Assembly (NCBI GenBank): GCA_031280885.1
Contig: JAITGD010000101.1
Span: 1 to 56,871 of the forward strand
DNA: 56,871 bases
Source: Prevotellaceae bacterium
GTDB taxonomy: Bacteria; Bacteroidota; Bacteroidia; Bacteroidales; UBA932
Direction: 5' to 3'
A model generated the notes under the pieces. That model worked only from the letters and a program-made list of their open reading frames with translations, was not told the origin of the DNA and ran no database searches. Position 1 is the stretch's first letter. The number at the start of each line of letters is the position of its first letter. The translations under genes and the position numbers were made by a program. Below, piece after piece: positions 39,001 through 46,299 of this stretch.

Positions 39001-39494
39001 CTGTCGATTCTCGACTTCTTAGGAACTGTCTCAGCCACAGCTTCGGGGTACGTTACCACCACGCTATACTCTTCGGACGCATCACTTAAACGAGATAAGA
39101 CTGCCGCACGTTGGACGATGTTCGACGAGTCCTCGCGGCCATACTTACTGCTGCGGCGGAAAGACGAGGGATAGAATAGCACCGACTCCCCGACGGCCTT
39201 TCCACCGTCTTCGCTAAGCAAGTGATAGACGTCGTTATAGAAGTAAGCTGCCGCCTCCGGATCGTTCATAATGCAGAGATGGATTCCTCCGCACCCACGC
39301 ACAGCCTTTGCCGTAGCCACAGCTCGCGATGAACCTACAAGTCCCTTTAAATGAATCGAACTCGAAGGCCTTTTAGCATCCTTAGGCTTAACTTCGGATA
39401 AGGATTTTAGCTTAGTCAGGAAGTCGTTAAATACAGTGTTTGCACACACCTTATCCATAAGAAAACCACTTCCATTTCGACGATTCTCGTTCAT
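36093..39494 (-). CDS. mfd: Transcription-repair coupling factor Mfd
   Basis: A 1133-residue ATP-dependent translocase that removes RNA polymerase stalled at DNA damage and recruits UvrA. The UvrB-like N-terminal region runs to about 330 (GGIIDVFSF near 205), the RNA-polymerase-interacting domain has NGDFIVHTDHGIGIFGG near 450, and the superfamily-2 helicase core has CGDVGFGKTEVAIRAAF (Walker A), IIDEEQRFGV (DEEQ box) and TATPIPRTL (motif III); HQLRGRVGRS is motif VI. The TRCF C-terminal domain (YITNKTEKLRLYRELDEI) follows. Length is within the usual 1110-1180. Upstream a TAnnTTCG-like box is weak. A 23-bp repeat array lies beyond. Confidence 0.97.
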   Translation of the reverse strand: MNENRRNGSGFLMDKVCANTVFNDFLTKLKSLSEVKPKDAKRPSSSIHLKGLVGSSRAVATAKAVRGCGGIHLCIMNDPEAAAYFYNDVYHLLSEDGGKAVGESVLFYPSSFRRSSKYGREDSSNIVQRAAVLSRLSDASEEYSVVVTYPEAVAETVPKKSRIDSRTLKLATGEHLGMDFLREALHEYGFERHDFVYLPGQYSLRGGIIDVFSFSHNEPYRIEFFGDEIESIRVFDVNTQLSSDRKSSIRLIANIRRISEEVAESSAEISFLDYIPRSSVLWFDDPKATIASIRRLNDADRLPSAEDDAKPPNLVSEASFSEAIEGLTSVGFKSSNRDAESVFVFKTSPQPSFNKKFERLAGDISDFVSKGYLVSIVSENEKQIERLQNIFASVAKTSINFTSVDASVHEGFVDHSSLFCCYTDHQLFQRHHTYRIRGEVSRSNALTLQELNSLNNGDFIVHTDHGIGIFGGLVTTEVNGRMREMIRLTYRDNDVIFVGIQNLHRISKYRGSDGLAPTIHKPGSGVWNRLKQAAKRKIKDMAAELIKLYASRRATEGFAFSPDSYLQHELEASFVYDDTPDQLLATQAVKQDMERTYPMDRLVCGDVGFGKTEVAIRAAFKAATDGKQVAVLVPTTILALQHFKSFRSRLADFPITVDFVSRMRTSKENKRALDELQRGAVDVIIGTHRLLSKDVCFKDLGLLIIDEEQRFGVSSKEKLRQLRVNVDTLTLTATPIPRTLQFSVMGARDLSVINTPPPNRLPISTELHGFSEVIIAEAIDYETSRGGQVFFIHNRIKDIEDIERLIRRLCPKVRTVVAHGRMEGERLEEIMTDFVDGQYEVLIATTIIESGLDIPNANTIIINQAQNFGLSELHQLRGRVGRSNRKAFCYLLIPTYDAMTQEARRRLKAIEEFSDLGSGFNIAMQDLDIRGAGNLLGGEQSGFIAEIGFETYRRILDEAMLELREALPESEVRTKLPEHLADRYVTDCHVDTDVDACLPDDYITNKTEKLRLYRELDEIESDIELQQFRERLIDRFGPIPSQAEELFEGLRLRRAAIKLGFERIVMKNGLMFLYFTSNQQSSYYSGDTFARIIRYVQANPSKFKLKETLQRLSLTVRSVRTIGEALSVLNRWF

Positions 39495-39633
39495 TGATTG
39501 TTAATGAAATTTCGACGCGAAGATAATAAAATTAAATATACGCGAATCGGAGGTCGAATATTCGTTGCGTAGTGGCCTTGCGCGCAACGCCCACATAATG
39601 ATGATATATTGATGATTATGATTTTTGACCGTA

Positions 39634-39725
39634 GTGAGGCAGAATTCTTGGTACCCGTGAGGCATAACTCTCGACACCCGTGAGGCATAACTCTCGACAC
39701 CCAAGAGGCATAACTCTCGGCACCC
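39634..39725. repeat. 23-bp tandem repeat, four units
   Basis: Units at 39634-39656 (diverged), 39657-39679, 39680-39702 and 39703-39725 read (GT/AA)GAGGCATAACTCTC(G)CACCC-type sequence, two of them identical. The unit length is not divisible by 3, so the open frames through it are not coding. It lies between mfd and the HU-like gene terminator. Confidence 0.92.
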
Positions 39726-39727
39726 AA

Positions 39728-39773
39728 GAATAAAAATAACAAGGGGCCGCAAGCTGAAACTTACGACCCCTTT
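39728..39773 (-). terminator. Intrinsic terminator after the HU-like/DUF4469 gene
   Basis: On the minus strand GGGGUCGUAAG and CUUGCGGCCCC pair with two G-U wobbles around a 6-7 nt loop, followed by a U-rich tail (TTGTTATTTTTATTC). It lies 35-80 bp after the gene stop at 39808. Confidence 0.75.
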
Positions 39774-39807
39774 GAATTACATCCATCGGTGGATTCGTCT
39801 AATGAGA

Positions 39808-40545
39808 TCATATAACCGTAACTATGTATTGATACTCATAGCGCCTTACCTGTTTGGTGCTGTAACTCGCAGTACTTGTGCCTTGCGTGGCTACCGACAC
39901 TCTCCATTCTCCGGCAGTAACACCCGCCGGTAAAACGAATTGCAGTTTCGATGGGCTGTTCGGCGACATTTGATTCGCCGGAATCCTCACCTCGGTTTCG
40001 CCATCGTTCTGGGTAAAGAAGACCCCGAGATCGTCGGTCAATTCTCCCCGAACTGCAAGCCTCAACCCGCTGATTAAAACCATCGAGCCTCTGTTAAGCG
40101 TGTCTGGCTCCTTCTTCAGAGGGTTGCAGATGGCCTGAATAACGGGGCCGGTTGCGGCAGGTTGTTCCGCTGCGTGAACGTGAACGTCGTCCATAACATC
40201 GCGCGCTTCATTGCTGGCGCGGAAATTAATCCGAACTTCGGCCTTGTCGCGTGGAATGTTATGACCTAGCTCTTCGGCAGTTACCGTCCCGTGTATCCCC
40301 GCATACATGCGGAAAAGGGGGGTAACTACGCTATACCCTTCCTTCACTGCCAATAGGCACTCCTCGAAGAAGAGTAGAACAAAGGCCTCTCCATTCACAT
40401 TGTTCGTGGCAATCTGCTTGCTCTCTAAGCGACGGATGATGTCCAGCGTATAGAGTGTCCCACGTACTTTGGGTAGAAGGTAGTAATCGTTCCTTACCCC
40501 CTTCGTTAGCTCATTTGGATAAGCTGTTGCATATAGTATTGTCAT
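39808..40545 (-). CDS. HU-like DNA-binding / DUF4469 (Ig-like) domain protein
   Basis: A 245-residue protein of a Bacteroidales-specific family. Residues about 1-125 match an HU-like DNA-binding domain (ATAYPNELTKGVRNDYYLLPKV at the start, GTLYTLDIIRRL, LFRMYAGIHGTV). Residues about 130-240 form an Ig-like DUF4469 domain (NRGSMVLISGLRLAVRG; VTAGEWRVSVATQ). No signal peptide. The start at 40545 (MTILYATAY) is chosen because an ATG at 40575 falls inside a 5'-leader hairpin and has no family support. It has its own promoter and terminator. DNA binding is inferred from the domain. Confidence 0.85.
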   Translation of the reverse strand: MTILYATAYPNELTKGVRNDYYLLPKVRGTLYTLDIIRRLESKQIATNNVNGEAFVLLFFEECLLAVKEGYSVVTPLFRMYAGIHGTVTAEELGHNIPRDKAEVRINFRASNEARDVMDDVHVHAAEQPAATGPVIQAICNPLKKEPDTLNRGSMVLISGLRLAVRGELTDDLGVFFTQNDGETEVRIPANQMSPNSPSKLQFVLPAGVTAGEWRVSVATQGTSTASYSTKQVRRYEYQYIVTVI

Positions 40546-40567
40546 TTTTATAACAATTACTGGGTTG

Positions 40568-40585
40568 CTTAGCAATATCGCTAAG
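40568..40585 (-). promoter_or_regulatory. 5'-leader hairpin of the HU-like gene
   Basis: CTTAGC (40568-40573) and GCTAAG (40580-40585) pair around a 6-nt loop, between the -7 box and the ATG at 40545, in the transcribed leader. It may affect translation or RNA stability. Confidence 0.4.
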
Positions 40586-40591
40586 TAGCCG

Positions 40592-40599
40592 CAAATATA
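40592..40599 (-). promoter_or_regulatory. Bacteroidetes -7 element for the HU-like gene
   Basis: The minus strand reads TATATTTG, matching TAnnTTTG, 47 bp before the ATG at 40545. Confidence 0.55.
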
Positions 40600-40635
40600 A
40601 GTGTTTTTTTTAATATATCAAGAACCAGGACTTCA

Positions 40636-40681
40636 AGAACCAAGAATCAAGACTTCAAAGAACCAAGAATCAAGACTTCAA
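40636..40681. repeat. Two perfect 23-bp direct repeats
   Basis: The unit running 40636-40658 recurs exactly at 40659-40681, after a truncated copy at 40621-40635 (AGAACCAGGACTTCA). It begins AGAACCAAGAATC and ends GACTTCAA. Confidence 0.9.
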
Positions 40682-40982
40682 ATATCAGTAGTGGAGCGAT
40701 TCATCGCGCTCACATAATAATGTTGATTGTCCGAAAGTCCTTAGGTCATCAATATCAACATAAAAACATTAACGCGCCGTATCCTAAATCATGCTTTATT
40801 TCACGATTAAATTTTTCTATGTCGCAGGTTTAGAGCGCGTCATGCTCTATGTGCTGTGTCCCCTACTTGGGAAATTCCGGCAAGGATTTAATACCGCACC
40901 GTTTCTGCTGATTTTCTGCGGATAGTTCTACACATCCGAAGCGCTATGTATGAGTATGTTCGACTATGGTCTTCGTGGGGTC
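40682..40982. other. Intergenic stretch between ligA terminator and HU-like gene
   Basis: About 300 bp without a supported gene. It holds small inverted repeats: GAGCG...CGCTC near 40695-40712, ATGTTGAT...ATCAACAT near 40722-40763 and AGAGC...GCTCT near 40830-40850. These may be relics of a mobile or REP-like element; no transposase frame is seen. Confidence 0.4.
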
Positions 40983-41011
40983 AAAAAAAGCCGTAACATG
41001 ATGTTACGGCT
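40983..41011 (-). terminator. Intrinsic terminator after ligA
   Basis: A perfect stem AGCCGTAACAT/ATGTTACGGCT (40989-41011) is followed on the minus strand by U7. It lies 47 bp after the ligA stop. Confidence 0.95.
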
Positions 41012-41057
41012 CGAAAATCTGTTATGTTTGGACTTGTTTGTGTGGATGTGCGAAGTT

Positions 41058-43061
41058 CTAACTTATCATTTCCCTGAGTTGCGCCTCAGTGATTATCTTA
41101 ACTCCGAGTTGCTTGGCCTTTTGGAGTTTAGATGGGCCTATCTTATCTCCGGCCAACAGGTAGTCTGTTTTGGACGATACTCCGCTGGCGTTTCGTCCGC
41201 CATGCTGTTCAATGAGTTGCTTGATTTCATCGCGCGATACGGAGAAGTTGCCCGATATAACTACGCTTAGTCCGGCAAGCCTATCCGAGAGCTTCGATGT
41301 TGGCAGCGTTTCGGCTTCGAACTGTAGCTCGGCCTCTCTAAGCCGGTTGATAATCCGTAAGTTCGCCTCGTCCGAGAAGTGCGCCTTGATGCTGTCGGCA
41401 ATACGCTGTCCGACCTCGTCGGCTTGCATCAACTCCTCTGGCTGAGCGGCGATTATGGCGTCGAGCGAGTGGAAGGCTTCGACGAGTTTTTTCGCGGTAG
41501 TTTCGCCTACGTACCTTATACCTAAGGCGTAAAGCAGGCGAGCGAATGAGGCTTGCTTTGATTGTGCAATGCCATCGATTATCCTTTCGGCCGAGCGTTC
41601 GCCCATGCGGTCGAGTGTCATTATCTGTTCCTTACGCAACGAGTATAGGTCGGCCACGTCTCTGATCAGTCCGTTATTAAAGAGCAGAGCAGCCGTTTCT
41701 TCGCCTACTCCGTCGATATTCATAGCGCGTCGGCTGACGAAATGTTCTATCTTCCCCTGTATCTGCGGCCTGCATCCGGCCTCGTTAGGGCAATAATGTT
41801 TGGCTTCTGAGGGTTCTTTAATCAGCCTTGCGCCACATTCGGGGCAGGTCGATGGATAGACTAAGGCTTGGCTGTCGGCGGGTCGCAGCTCGGTATCGAC
41901 TCCCGTTACCTTTGGGATTATTTCACCGCCTTTCTCCACGATTACGGTATCGCCTACTCTGATGTCGTGAAGCTCAATTTGTTCGGCATTGTGAAGTGAT
42001 GCTCTTTTGACGGTCGTTCCGCCGAGTTGCACGGGTGCGAGGTTAGCGACGGGGGTTATGGCTCCTGTCCGTCCTACCTGATAGTCAATTGACACTAACA
42101 CAGTTCGCGCCTGTTCAGCCTTGTATTTGTAAGCTACTGCCCATCGAGGCGATTTGGCTCTAAGTCCGAGCTTTCGTTGGACGGCGTAATCGTTCACCTT
42201 GATTACAGCTCCGTCGGTATCGCAAGGCAGGCTTCGCCGCTCGCTTTCCCAACGGTTCAGGAAGCTCATAATCTGGCTACTGTCGGCGCAGATCTGCATA
42301 TTTGGGGACACTTTAAATCCCCACTCTGCGGCTTTCGACATGTTGTCGAAGTGCTTGTCGAAGGGTAAACTTTCGCCGAGGATGAAGTATAAGAAACAGT
42401 CGAGTCCCCTCTTGGCTACTTCGGTTGAGTCGAGCATTTTAAGGGTTCCCGCAGCTGCGTTTCTTGGGTTTGCGAAAGGGGTAAGTCCCTTTGCGGTTCG
42501 CTCCACGTTCAGGCGTTCAAAAGATGTTAATGGCATGAATATTTCTCCGCGTATTTCGAACTCGTCGGGGTAGTCGTTTCCCTTGAGGATGAGTGGTATG
42601 CTTCGGATGGTTCTCACGTTGGCAGTAACGTCGTCGCCCTGTTCGCCATCGCCTCTGGTGAGTGCTTGCGTCAGCGCTCCGTGCCTGTACGTTAGGCTGA
42701 TAGCTGTGCCGTCGAATTTGAGTTCGCAGACGTATGAGCATTGCTGTCCGCTTTCCTTGCGGACGAATCTATCGAACTCATCGATTTCCTCCTTCGAGTA
42801 TGTATTCTCAAGGGATAGCATTGGATACCTGTGCTTTACCTGGACAAACTCGCTCAGGATGTCGCTACCCACTCGCATTGTAGGCGAGTGAGGCGACTGT
42901 AGCTCTGGGAAGCTCTGTTCGAGTTCGTTAAGTTCACGCATTAGTTTGTCATAGACGAAGTCGTCGGTAGAGGGACTGTTAAGTACGTAGTACTCATAGT
43001 TTAATCTTTCGATTTCGGTACGCAGCGAGTCCACGCGCTGCCTTGCATCGAGTTCAGTCAT
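41058..43061 (-). CDS. ligA: NAD-dependent DNA ligase
   Basis: A 667-residue ligase that seals nicks in replication and repair. Order: domain Ia and adenylation domain with the lysine motif ELKFDG (Lys115), OB fold with VGRTGAITPVANLAP near 340, the four-cysteine zinc finger (CPECGARL ... HYCPNEAGC) near 400-430, helix-hairpin-helix repeats, and a C-terminal BRCT domain (LAGLSVVISGNFSVSRDEIK). Length is normal. It begins 6 bp after the adaptor gene's stop and is probably co-transcribed with it, ending at a strong terminator. Confidence 0.98.
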   Translation of the reverse strand: MTELDARQRVDSLRTEIERLNYEYYVLNSPSTDDFVYDKLMRELNELEQSFPELQSPHSPTMRVGSDILSEFVQVKHRYPMLSLENTYSKEEIDEFDRFVRKESGQQCSYVCELKFDGTAISLTYRHGALTQALTRGDGEQGDDVTANVRTIRSIPLILKGNDYPDEFEIRGEIFMPLTSFERLNVERTAKGLTPFANPRNAAAGTLKMLDSTEVAKRGLDCFLYFILGESLPFDKHFDNMSKAAEWGFKVSPNMQICADSSQIMSFLNRWESERRSLPCDTDGAVIKVNDYAVQRKLGLRAKSPRWAVAYKYKAEQARTVLVSIDYQVGRTGAITPVANLAPVQLGGTTVKRASLHNAEQIELHDIRVGDTVIVEKGGEIIPKVTGVDTELRPADSQALVYPSTCPECGARLIKEPSEAKHYCPNEAGCRPQIQGKIEHFVSRRAMNIDGVGEETAALLFNNGLIRDVADLYSLRKEQIMTLDRMGERSAERIIDGIAQSKQASFARLLYALGIRYVGETTAKKLVEAFHSLDAIIAAQPEELMQADEVGQRIADSIKAHFSDEANLRIINRLREAELQFEAETLPTSKLSDRLAGLSVVISGNFSVSRDEIKQLIEQHGGRNASGVSSKTDYLLAGDKIGPSKLQKAKQLGVKIITEAQLREMIS

Positions 43062-43067
43062 TGGTGA

Positions 43068-44315
43068 TTATAGTTTGTCGGATATTGAAACTTCTACCTT
43101 AGTACCTTTCTTTAGCGATTTCGATATTGCGGTGTAAGGCTGAGTTACGATCTCGTCGTTTTCGTCGAGTCCGGAAAGGATTTCGATGAAGTTATTGTCT
43201 TGGATTCCGGTAGTTACCGGTTTGACAGTAACGGAGTCTCCGGCGAAGGCGAAGACAAATTCTCGGACGGATGTTTTATCGGCATTTTTTAGCGAATCGG
43301 CTTTCGGCAACACATCGCTTCTGGTAGTTATGGCCTGAAGCGGGATTGAGAGTACCTCCACCCTGCGTTTGGTTTGTATGTTTACAGAGGTGGACATTCC
43401 TGGTCTAAAGGGATTTGGGTTTAGTTCCGACTTCAGATGAGAGTATGAGTCAGGCAGTAGGAAGATCTTGACTTGGAAGTTAGTAACCTGGTCGGCGCTT
43501 GCAGTCAGAGACGTTGCCGAGTTAGCCACTTCGGTTACTACTCCGCGAAACGATTTCCCCGGATATGCGTCCACCTCAACTATTGCTGTGTCATTGATTT
43601 TGACGTTCACTATGTCGTTTTCATTGACGTCCACTAAGGCTTCCATAGCGTCGAGGTCGGCGATGGTAAGCATTTCAGTTCCGGCCATCTGCGAGGTTCC
43701 TACCACACGCTCTCCCTTTTCGACGTTCAAGGCGGCTATGGTTCCACTCATCGGAGCATATACCGTTGTCTTGTTGAGGTTTTCTCTGGCTTCATCGACG
43801 GCTGCTTGGGCGCTTTTCACGTCGAATTGAGCTGCGTCTAATTGCTTCTTGCTGACGTTGTATTCGGCCATAGCTTGCTCGTAATCTGCGTCCGACACGA
43901 CTTTGCTCTCATACAATCGTTTGGTACGGTCGAAGTTAGCGTTAGCGTTAGCGAATTGCGCCTGCACTTGTCCAAGTCGTGCCTGCGTTGAGTTTAGCGA
44001 TGCTTCCATTCGATTCAGAGCCGAAGCATACACTTCGGGCTTGATTTTCAGCAGCAGCATCCCCCGCTCAACGACCTGTCCTTCCTTGACGTGCAGCTCT
44101 ACGATCTCGCCCGATACGTCGGGGCTAATCTTGACCTTCGTAACGGGCTGAATCTTGCCGTTAGCCGGAATTGCCTCTGTGATTGTACGTCGCGCGACTT
44201 TTTCTACTGATACTTTTATTCTGATTTCTTGCCCAATCCAACCCTTGCTTTTAGCTGTCAGCAAAAGTATTACGATGACGATTATCGAAGCGATAATTAC
44301 TATCCATTTTTTCAT
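43068..44315 (-). CDS. Periplasmic adaptor subunit of an efflux system (HlyD/RND/MacA-like)
   Basis: A 415-residue membrane-fusion protein. One N-terminal membrane helix (about residues 4-22) is followed by the barrel-sandwich entry GKIQPVTKVKISPDVSGEI, a coiled-coil hairpin at about 95-175 (QANARLGQVQ-type heptads), the returning half AVYAPMSGTIAALNVEKGE, and beta-barrel and membrane-proximal domains. Such adaptors join an inner-membrane pump to an outer-membrane TolC channel. No pump or TolC gene is adjacent: carA lies upstream and ligA downstream, so its partners must be elsewhere. Confidence 0.88.
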   Translation of the reverse strand: MKKWIVIIASIIVIVILLLTAKSKGWIGQEIRIKVSVEKVARRTITEAIPANGKIQPVTKVKISPDVSGEIVELHVKEGQVVERGMLLLKIKPEVYASALNRMEASLNSTQARLGQVQAQFANANANFDRTKRLYESKVVSDADYEQAMAEYNVSKKQLDAAQFDVKSAQAAVDEARENLNKTTVYAPMSGTIAALNVEKGERVVGTSQMAGTEMLTIADLDAMEALVDVNENDIVNVKINDTAIVEVDAYPGKSFRGVVTEVANSATSLTASADQVTNFQVKIFLLPDSYSHLKSELNPNPFRPGMSTSVNIQTKRRVEVLSIPLQAITTRSDVLPKADSLKNADKTSVREFVFAFAGDSVTVKPVTTGIQDNNFIEILSGLDENDEIVTQPYTAISKSLKKGTKVEVSISDKL

Positions 44316-44370
44316 GCTTGATTATTGTTTTAAGATTTATAATTCATAACTTGTTAGGGTTTTGCCTATC

Positions 44371-45438
44371 TCATAACATGGCTGCAAATTCGTCGAAGAG
44401 GAAATCGGCGTCGGTTGCTCCTCCGGCAGCTTCGGGATGGAACTGCGCCGAAAAGAATGGTTTACGTTTGTGTCTGACGCCTTCGTTAGAGCCGTCGTTC
44501 ATATTCACGAACAGTTCTTCCCAATCGGACGAGAGTGTTGCGGCGTCCACTGCGTATCCATGATTCTGGGCTGTTATCAGGCATTTATCCGTGCCTACTC
44601 TTCTGACAGGCTGGTTATGACTGCGATGTCCGTATTTAAGTTTGTATGTCTTAGCTCCGCTGGCCATCGACAGTATTTGGTTTCCCATGCAGATACCGAA
44701 TATCGGCTTGTCGCCGTTCAGCGCTTTGCGCAGATGTTCCGCTGTTACAGTGCAATGAGCGGGGTCGCCCGGTCCGTTCGAGATGAACAGTCCCTCGCAG
44801 TCTATCGAGTTAAAATCGTAATCCCAAGGCACTCGAATGACTTCGAGGTTGCGTTTTAGCAGACAGCGTATAATGTTCGATTTCACTCCGCAATCAATCA
44901 GTACCACGCGCTTACCGCCTGTGCCGTATCTGATTACTTCGCGGCAACTTGCCTTAGCTACTTGGTTTTCCGACGAGGGGTCGTACATTTCGATATCTTC
45001 GCCTTCTCGCACTATTTTCCCTTTCATCGAGCCTTTTTCGCGCAGCAACTTTGTTAGTTGGCGAGTGTCGATACCTTCTATTCCTGGGACTTTATGCTCT
45101 ATCAGCCAGTTTTCCAGGCTTCTTGATGCAGCCCAATGGCTGTATCTGCATGAATAATCCGAGACTACCAGGCCGGATATTTGAATTTTTTCCGACTCGA
45201 ACTTCGTGGACATTTTGTCTTCGATAAGACATTCCGGCACTCCGTAATTGCCTATCAATGGATATGTAAAGGCCAGGATTTGCCCAAGATACGAGGGGTC
45301 GGTAAGGCTTTCGGGATAACCAACCATGGCGGTATTGAATACGACTTCGCCCGAAACGGGAGCAGAATATCCGAATGAATATCCTTTGAAAATGGCGCCG
45401 TCTTCAAGAATCAGACGAGCAATATTGTTTTGTTTCAT
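44371..45438 (-). CDS. carA: Carbamoyl-phosphate synthase small (glutaminase) subunit
   Basis: A 355-residue subunit that hydrolyses glutamine and sends ammonia to CarB for carbamoyl phosphate, used in arginine and pyrimidine synthesis. The N-terminal CPSase domain has DGAIFKGYSFGYS and TAMVGYPESLTDPSY. The C-terminal class-I glutamine amidotransferase has VLIDCGVKSNIIRCLL, the nucleophile Cys in FGICMGNQILSMASG near residue 240, and the His-Glu pair in AQFHPEAAGG. GNQ replaces the common GHQ after the nucleophile, a tolerated variant. carB is not next to it. A -7 box lies close upstream. Confidence 0.96.
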   Translation of the reverse strand: MKQNNIARLILEDGAIFKGYSFGYSAPVSGEVVFNTAMVGYPESLTDPSYLGQILAFTYPLIGNYGVPECLIEDKMSTKFESEKIQISGLVVSDYSCRYSHWAASRSLENWLIEHKVPGIEGIDTRQLTKLLREKGSMKGKIVREGEDIEMYDPSSENQVAKASCREVIRYGTGGKRVVLIDCGVKSNIIRCLLKRNLEVIRVPWDYDFNSIDCEGLFISNGPGDPAHCTVTAEHLRKALNGDKPIFGICMGNQILSMASGAKTYKLKYGHRSHNQPVRRVGTDKCLITAQNHGYAVDAATLSSDWEELFVNMNDGSNEGVRHKRKPFFSAQFHPEAAGGATDADFLFDEFAAML

Positions 45439-45454
45439 ATTTCTAATTTGCCGG

Positions 45455-45462
45455 CAAAGATA
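45455..45462 (-). promoter_or_regulatory. Bacteroidetes -7 element for carA
   Basis: The minus strand reads TATCTTTG, 16 bp before the carA ATG at 45438, so the leader is very short (about 10 nt). Confidence 0.6.
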
Positions 45463-45480
45463 TGTAATTATATTATACAG

Positions 45481-45507
45481 CAGGAGGAGTATAGTTTACT
45501 CCTCCTG
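45481..45507. terminator. Perfect 11-bp hairpin between OmpH-like gene and carA
   Basis: CAGGAGGAGTA (45481-45491) and TACTCCTCCTG (45497-45507) pair perfectly around a 5-nt loop. It lies 30 bp after the OmpH-like gene stop. The minus-strand tail is A/T-rich but not a clean U-tract, so it may be a weak terminator or a stability element. Confidence 0.6.
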
Positions 45508-45537
45508 TTATAAATTCCGGCATCGAAATCAGCTTTT

Positions 45538-46188
45538 TTACTTGCTGTTTGATGCTGGTTTGTTTGCGATGTATTCCTCGTTGATACCTTTCAGAATTTC
45601 CTGTGTTACATCCATAGACGGAACTCCGTAGAGAACCATGGCGTTGTTCAGGATCAACGAATATCGCTTTGTTTCGTTGTACTTGTTGATGTATTTCATC
45701 AGCGCGTCGTTTATTTTGCGCAGCATCACGCCTTCTTCTTCGGCGAGTTCCTGCTGCATTTTGTTGCCTGTAGCTTCCAAATCTTCCCTGCGACGTCTCA
45801 ATTTCAGGTCGGTTTCTTCGGCTTGCGAGCGTGTCATCAGCCCTTTTTCGACTTTTTCCTGAAAGTCGGCATAATCGCGTTGAAAAGCGTTAGCCTTAGT
45901 GCTAAATTCTGCTTGCATTTTGTTGGCTTTCTTTTCAAATTCAGCCTTCATGTCGTGATACATGTCGTAATTCTGTACTACGGAATCGACCTGTATAATA
46001 GCGATATTGCTTATCGCTTCCGGATTATTTGCCACTCCATTCTGAGTTTTGTTCAGCGAGTCGGACGTCTGGCTTTGTTCGTTTGAATTGTTCGAGCCGG
46101 AATTTCCTCCGCACGAAAGGCTTCCTGCAACGATGCACGTTAGGGCCAAAATCTTTGTAAAGTTCAAAATAACAACTAATTTTTTCAT
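45538..46188 (-). CDS. OmpH/Skp-family lipoprotein
   Basis: A 216-residue envelope protein, from MKKLVVILN at 46188, with a lipoprotein signal ending SLSC (about residue 26). A low-complexity Ser/Asn/Gln linker follows, then an OmpH domain: IAIIQVDSVVQNYDM near 60-75, a coiled-coil arm rich in K, E and Q, and YSLILNNAMVLYGVPSMDVT near the end. Skp proteins hold outer-membrane proteins in the periplasm. Being a lipoprotein is a departure from classical soluble Skp but is common in Bacteroidota. An ATG at 46236 lies before the -7 box and is ruled out. Confidence 0.85.
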   Translation of the reverse strand: MKKLVVILNFTKILALTCIVAGSLSCGGNSGSNNSNEQSQTSDSLNKTQNGVANNPEAISNIAIIQVDSVVQNYDMYHDMKAEFEKKANKMQAEFSTKANAFQRDYADFQEKVEKGLMTRSQAEETDLKLRRRREDLEATGNKMQQELAEEEGVMLRKINDALMKYINKYNETKRYSLILNNAMVLYGVPSMDVTQEILKGINEEYIANKPASNSK

Positions 46189-46224
46189 ATATGTTACCAT
46201 AATTAATAAATCAAAGAAAACGCG

Positions 46225-46232
46225 CAAATATA
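46225..46232 (-). promoter_or_regulatory. Bacteroidetes -7 element for OmpH-like gene
   Basis: The minus strand reads TATATTTG, 37 bp before the ATG at 46188. Confidence 0.55.
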
Positions 46233-46299
46233 GCAATTAAATATATATTCGAGCCGAATTTATTTTTACTGTTCATTATATTCCTTATTGACAAGATGT

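Noticed and set aside
39491-39752. Overlapping frames with VSRVMPHG-type repeats
   Set aside because: The 23-bp unit shifts frame each copy, and the same motif appears in two frames; it is not coding.
40682-40982. Insertion-sequence remnant
   Set aside because: Short inverted repeats are present but no transposase fragment or target duplication is visible.
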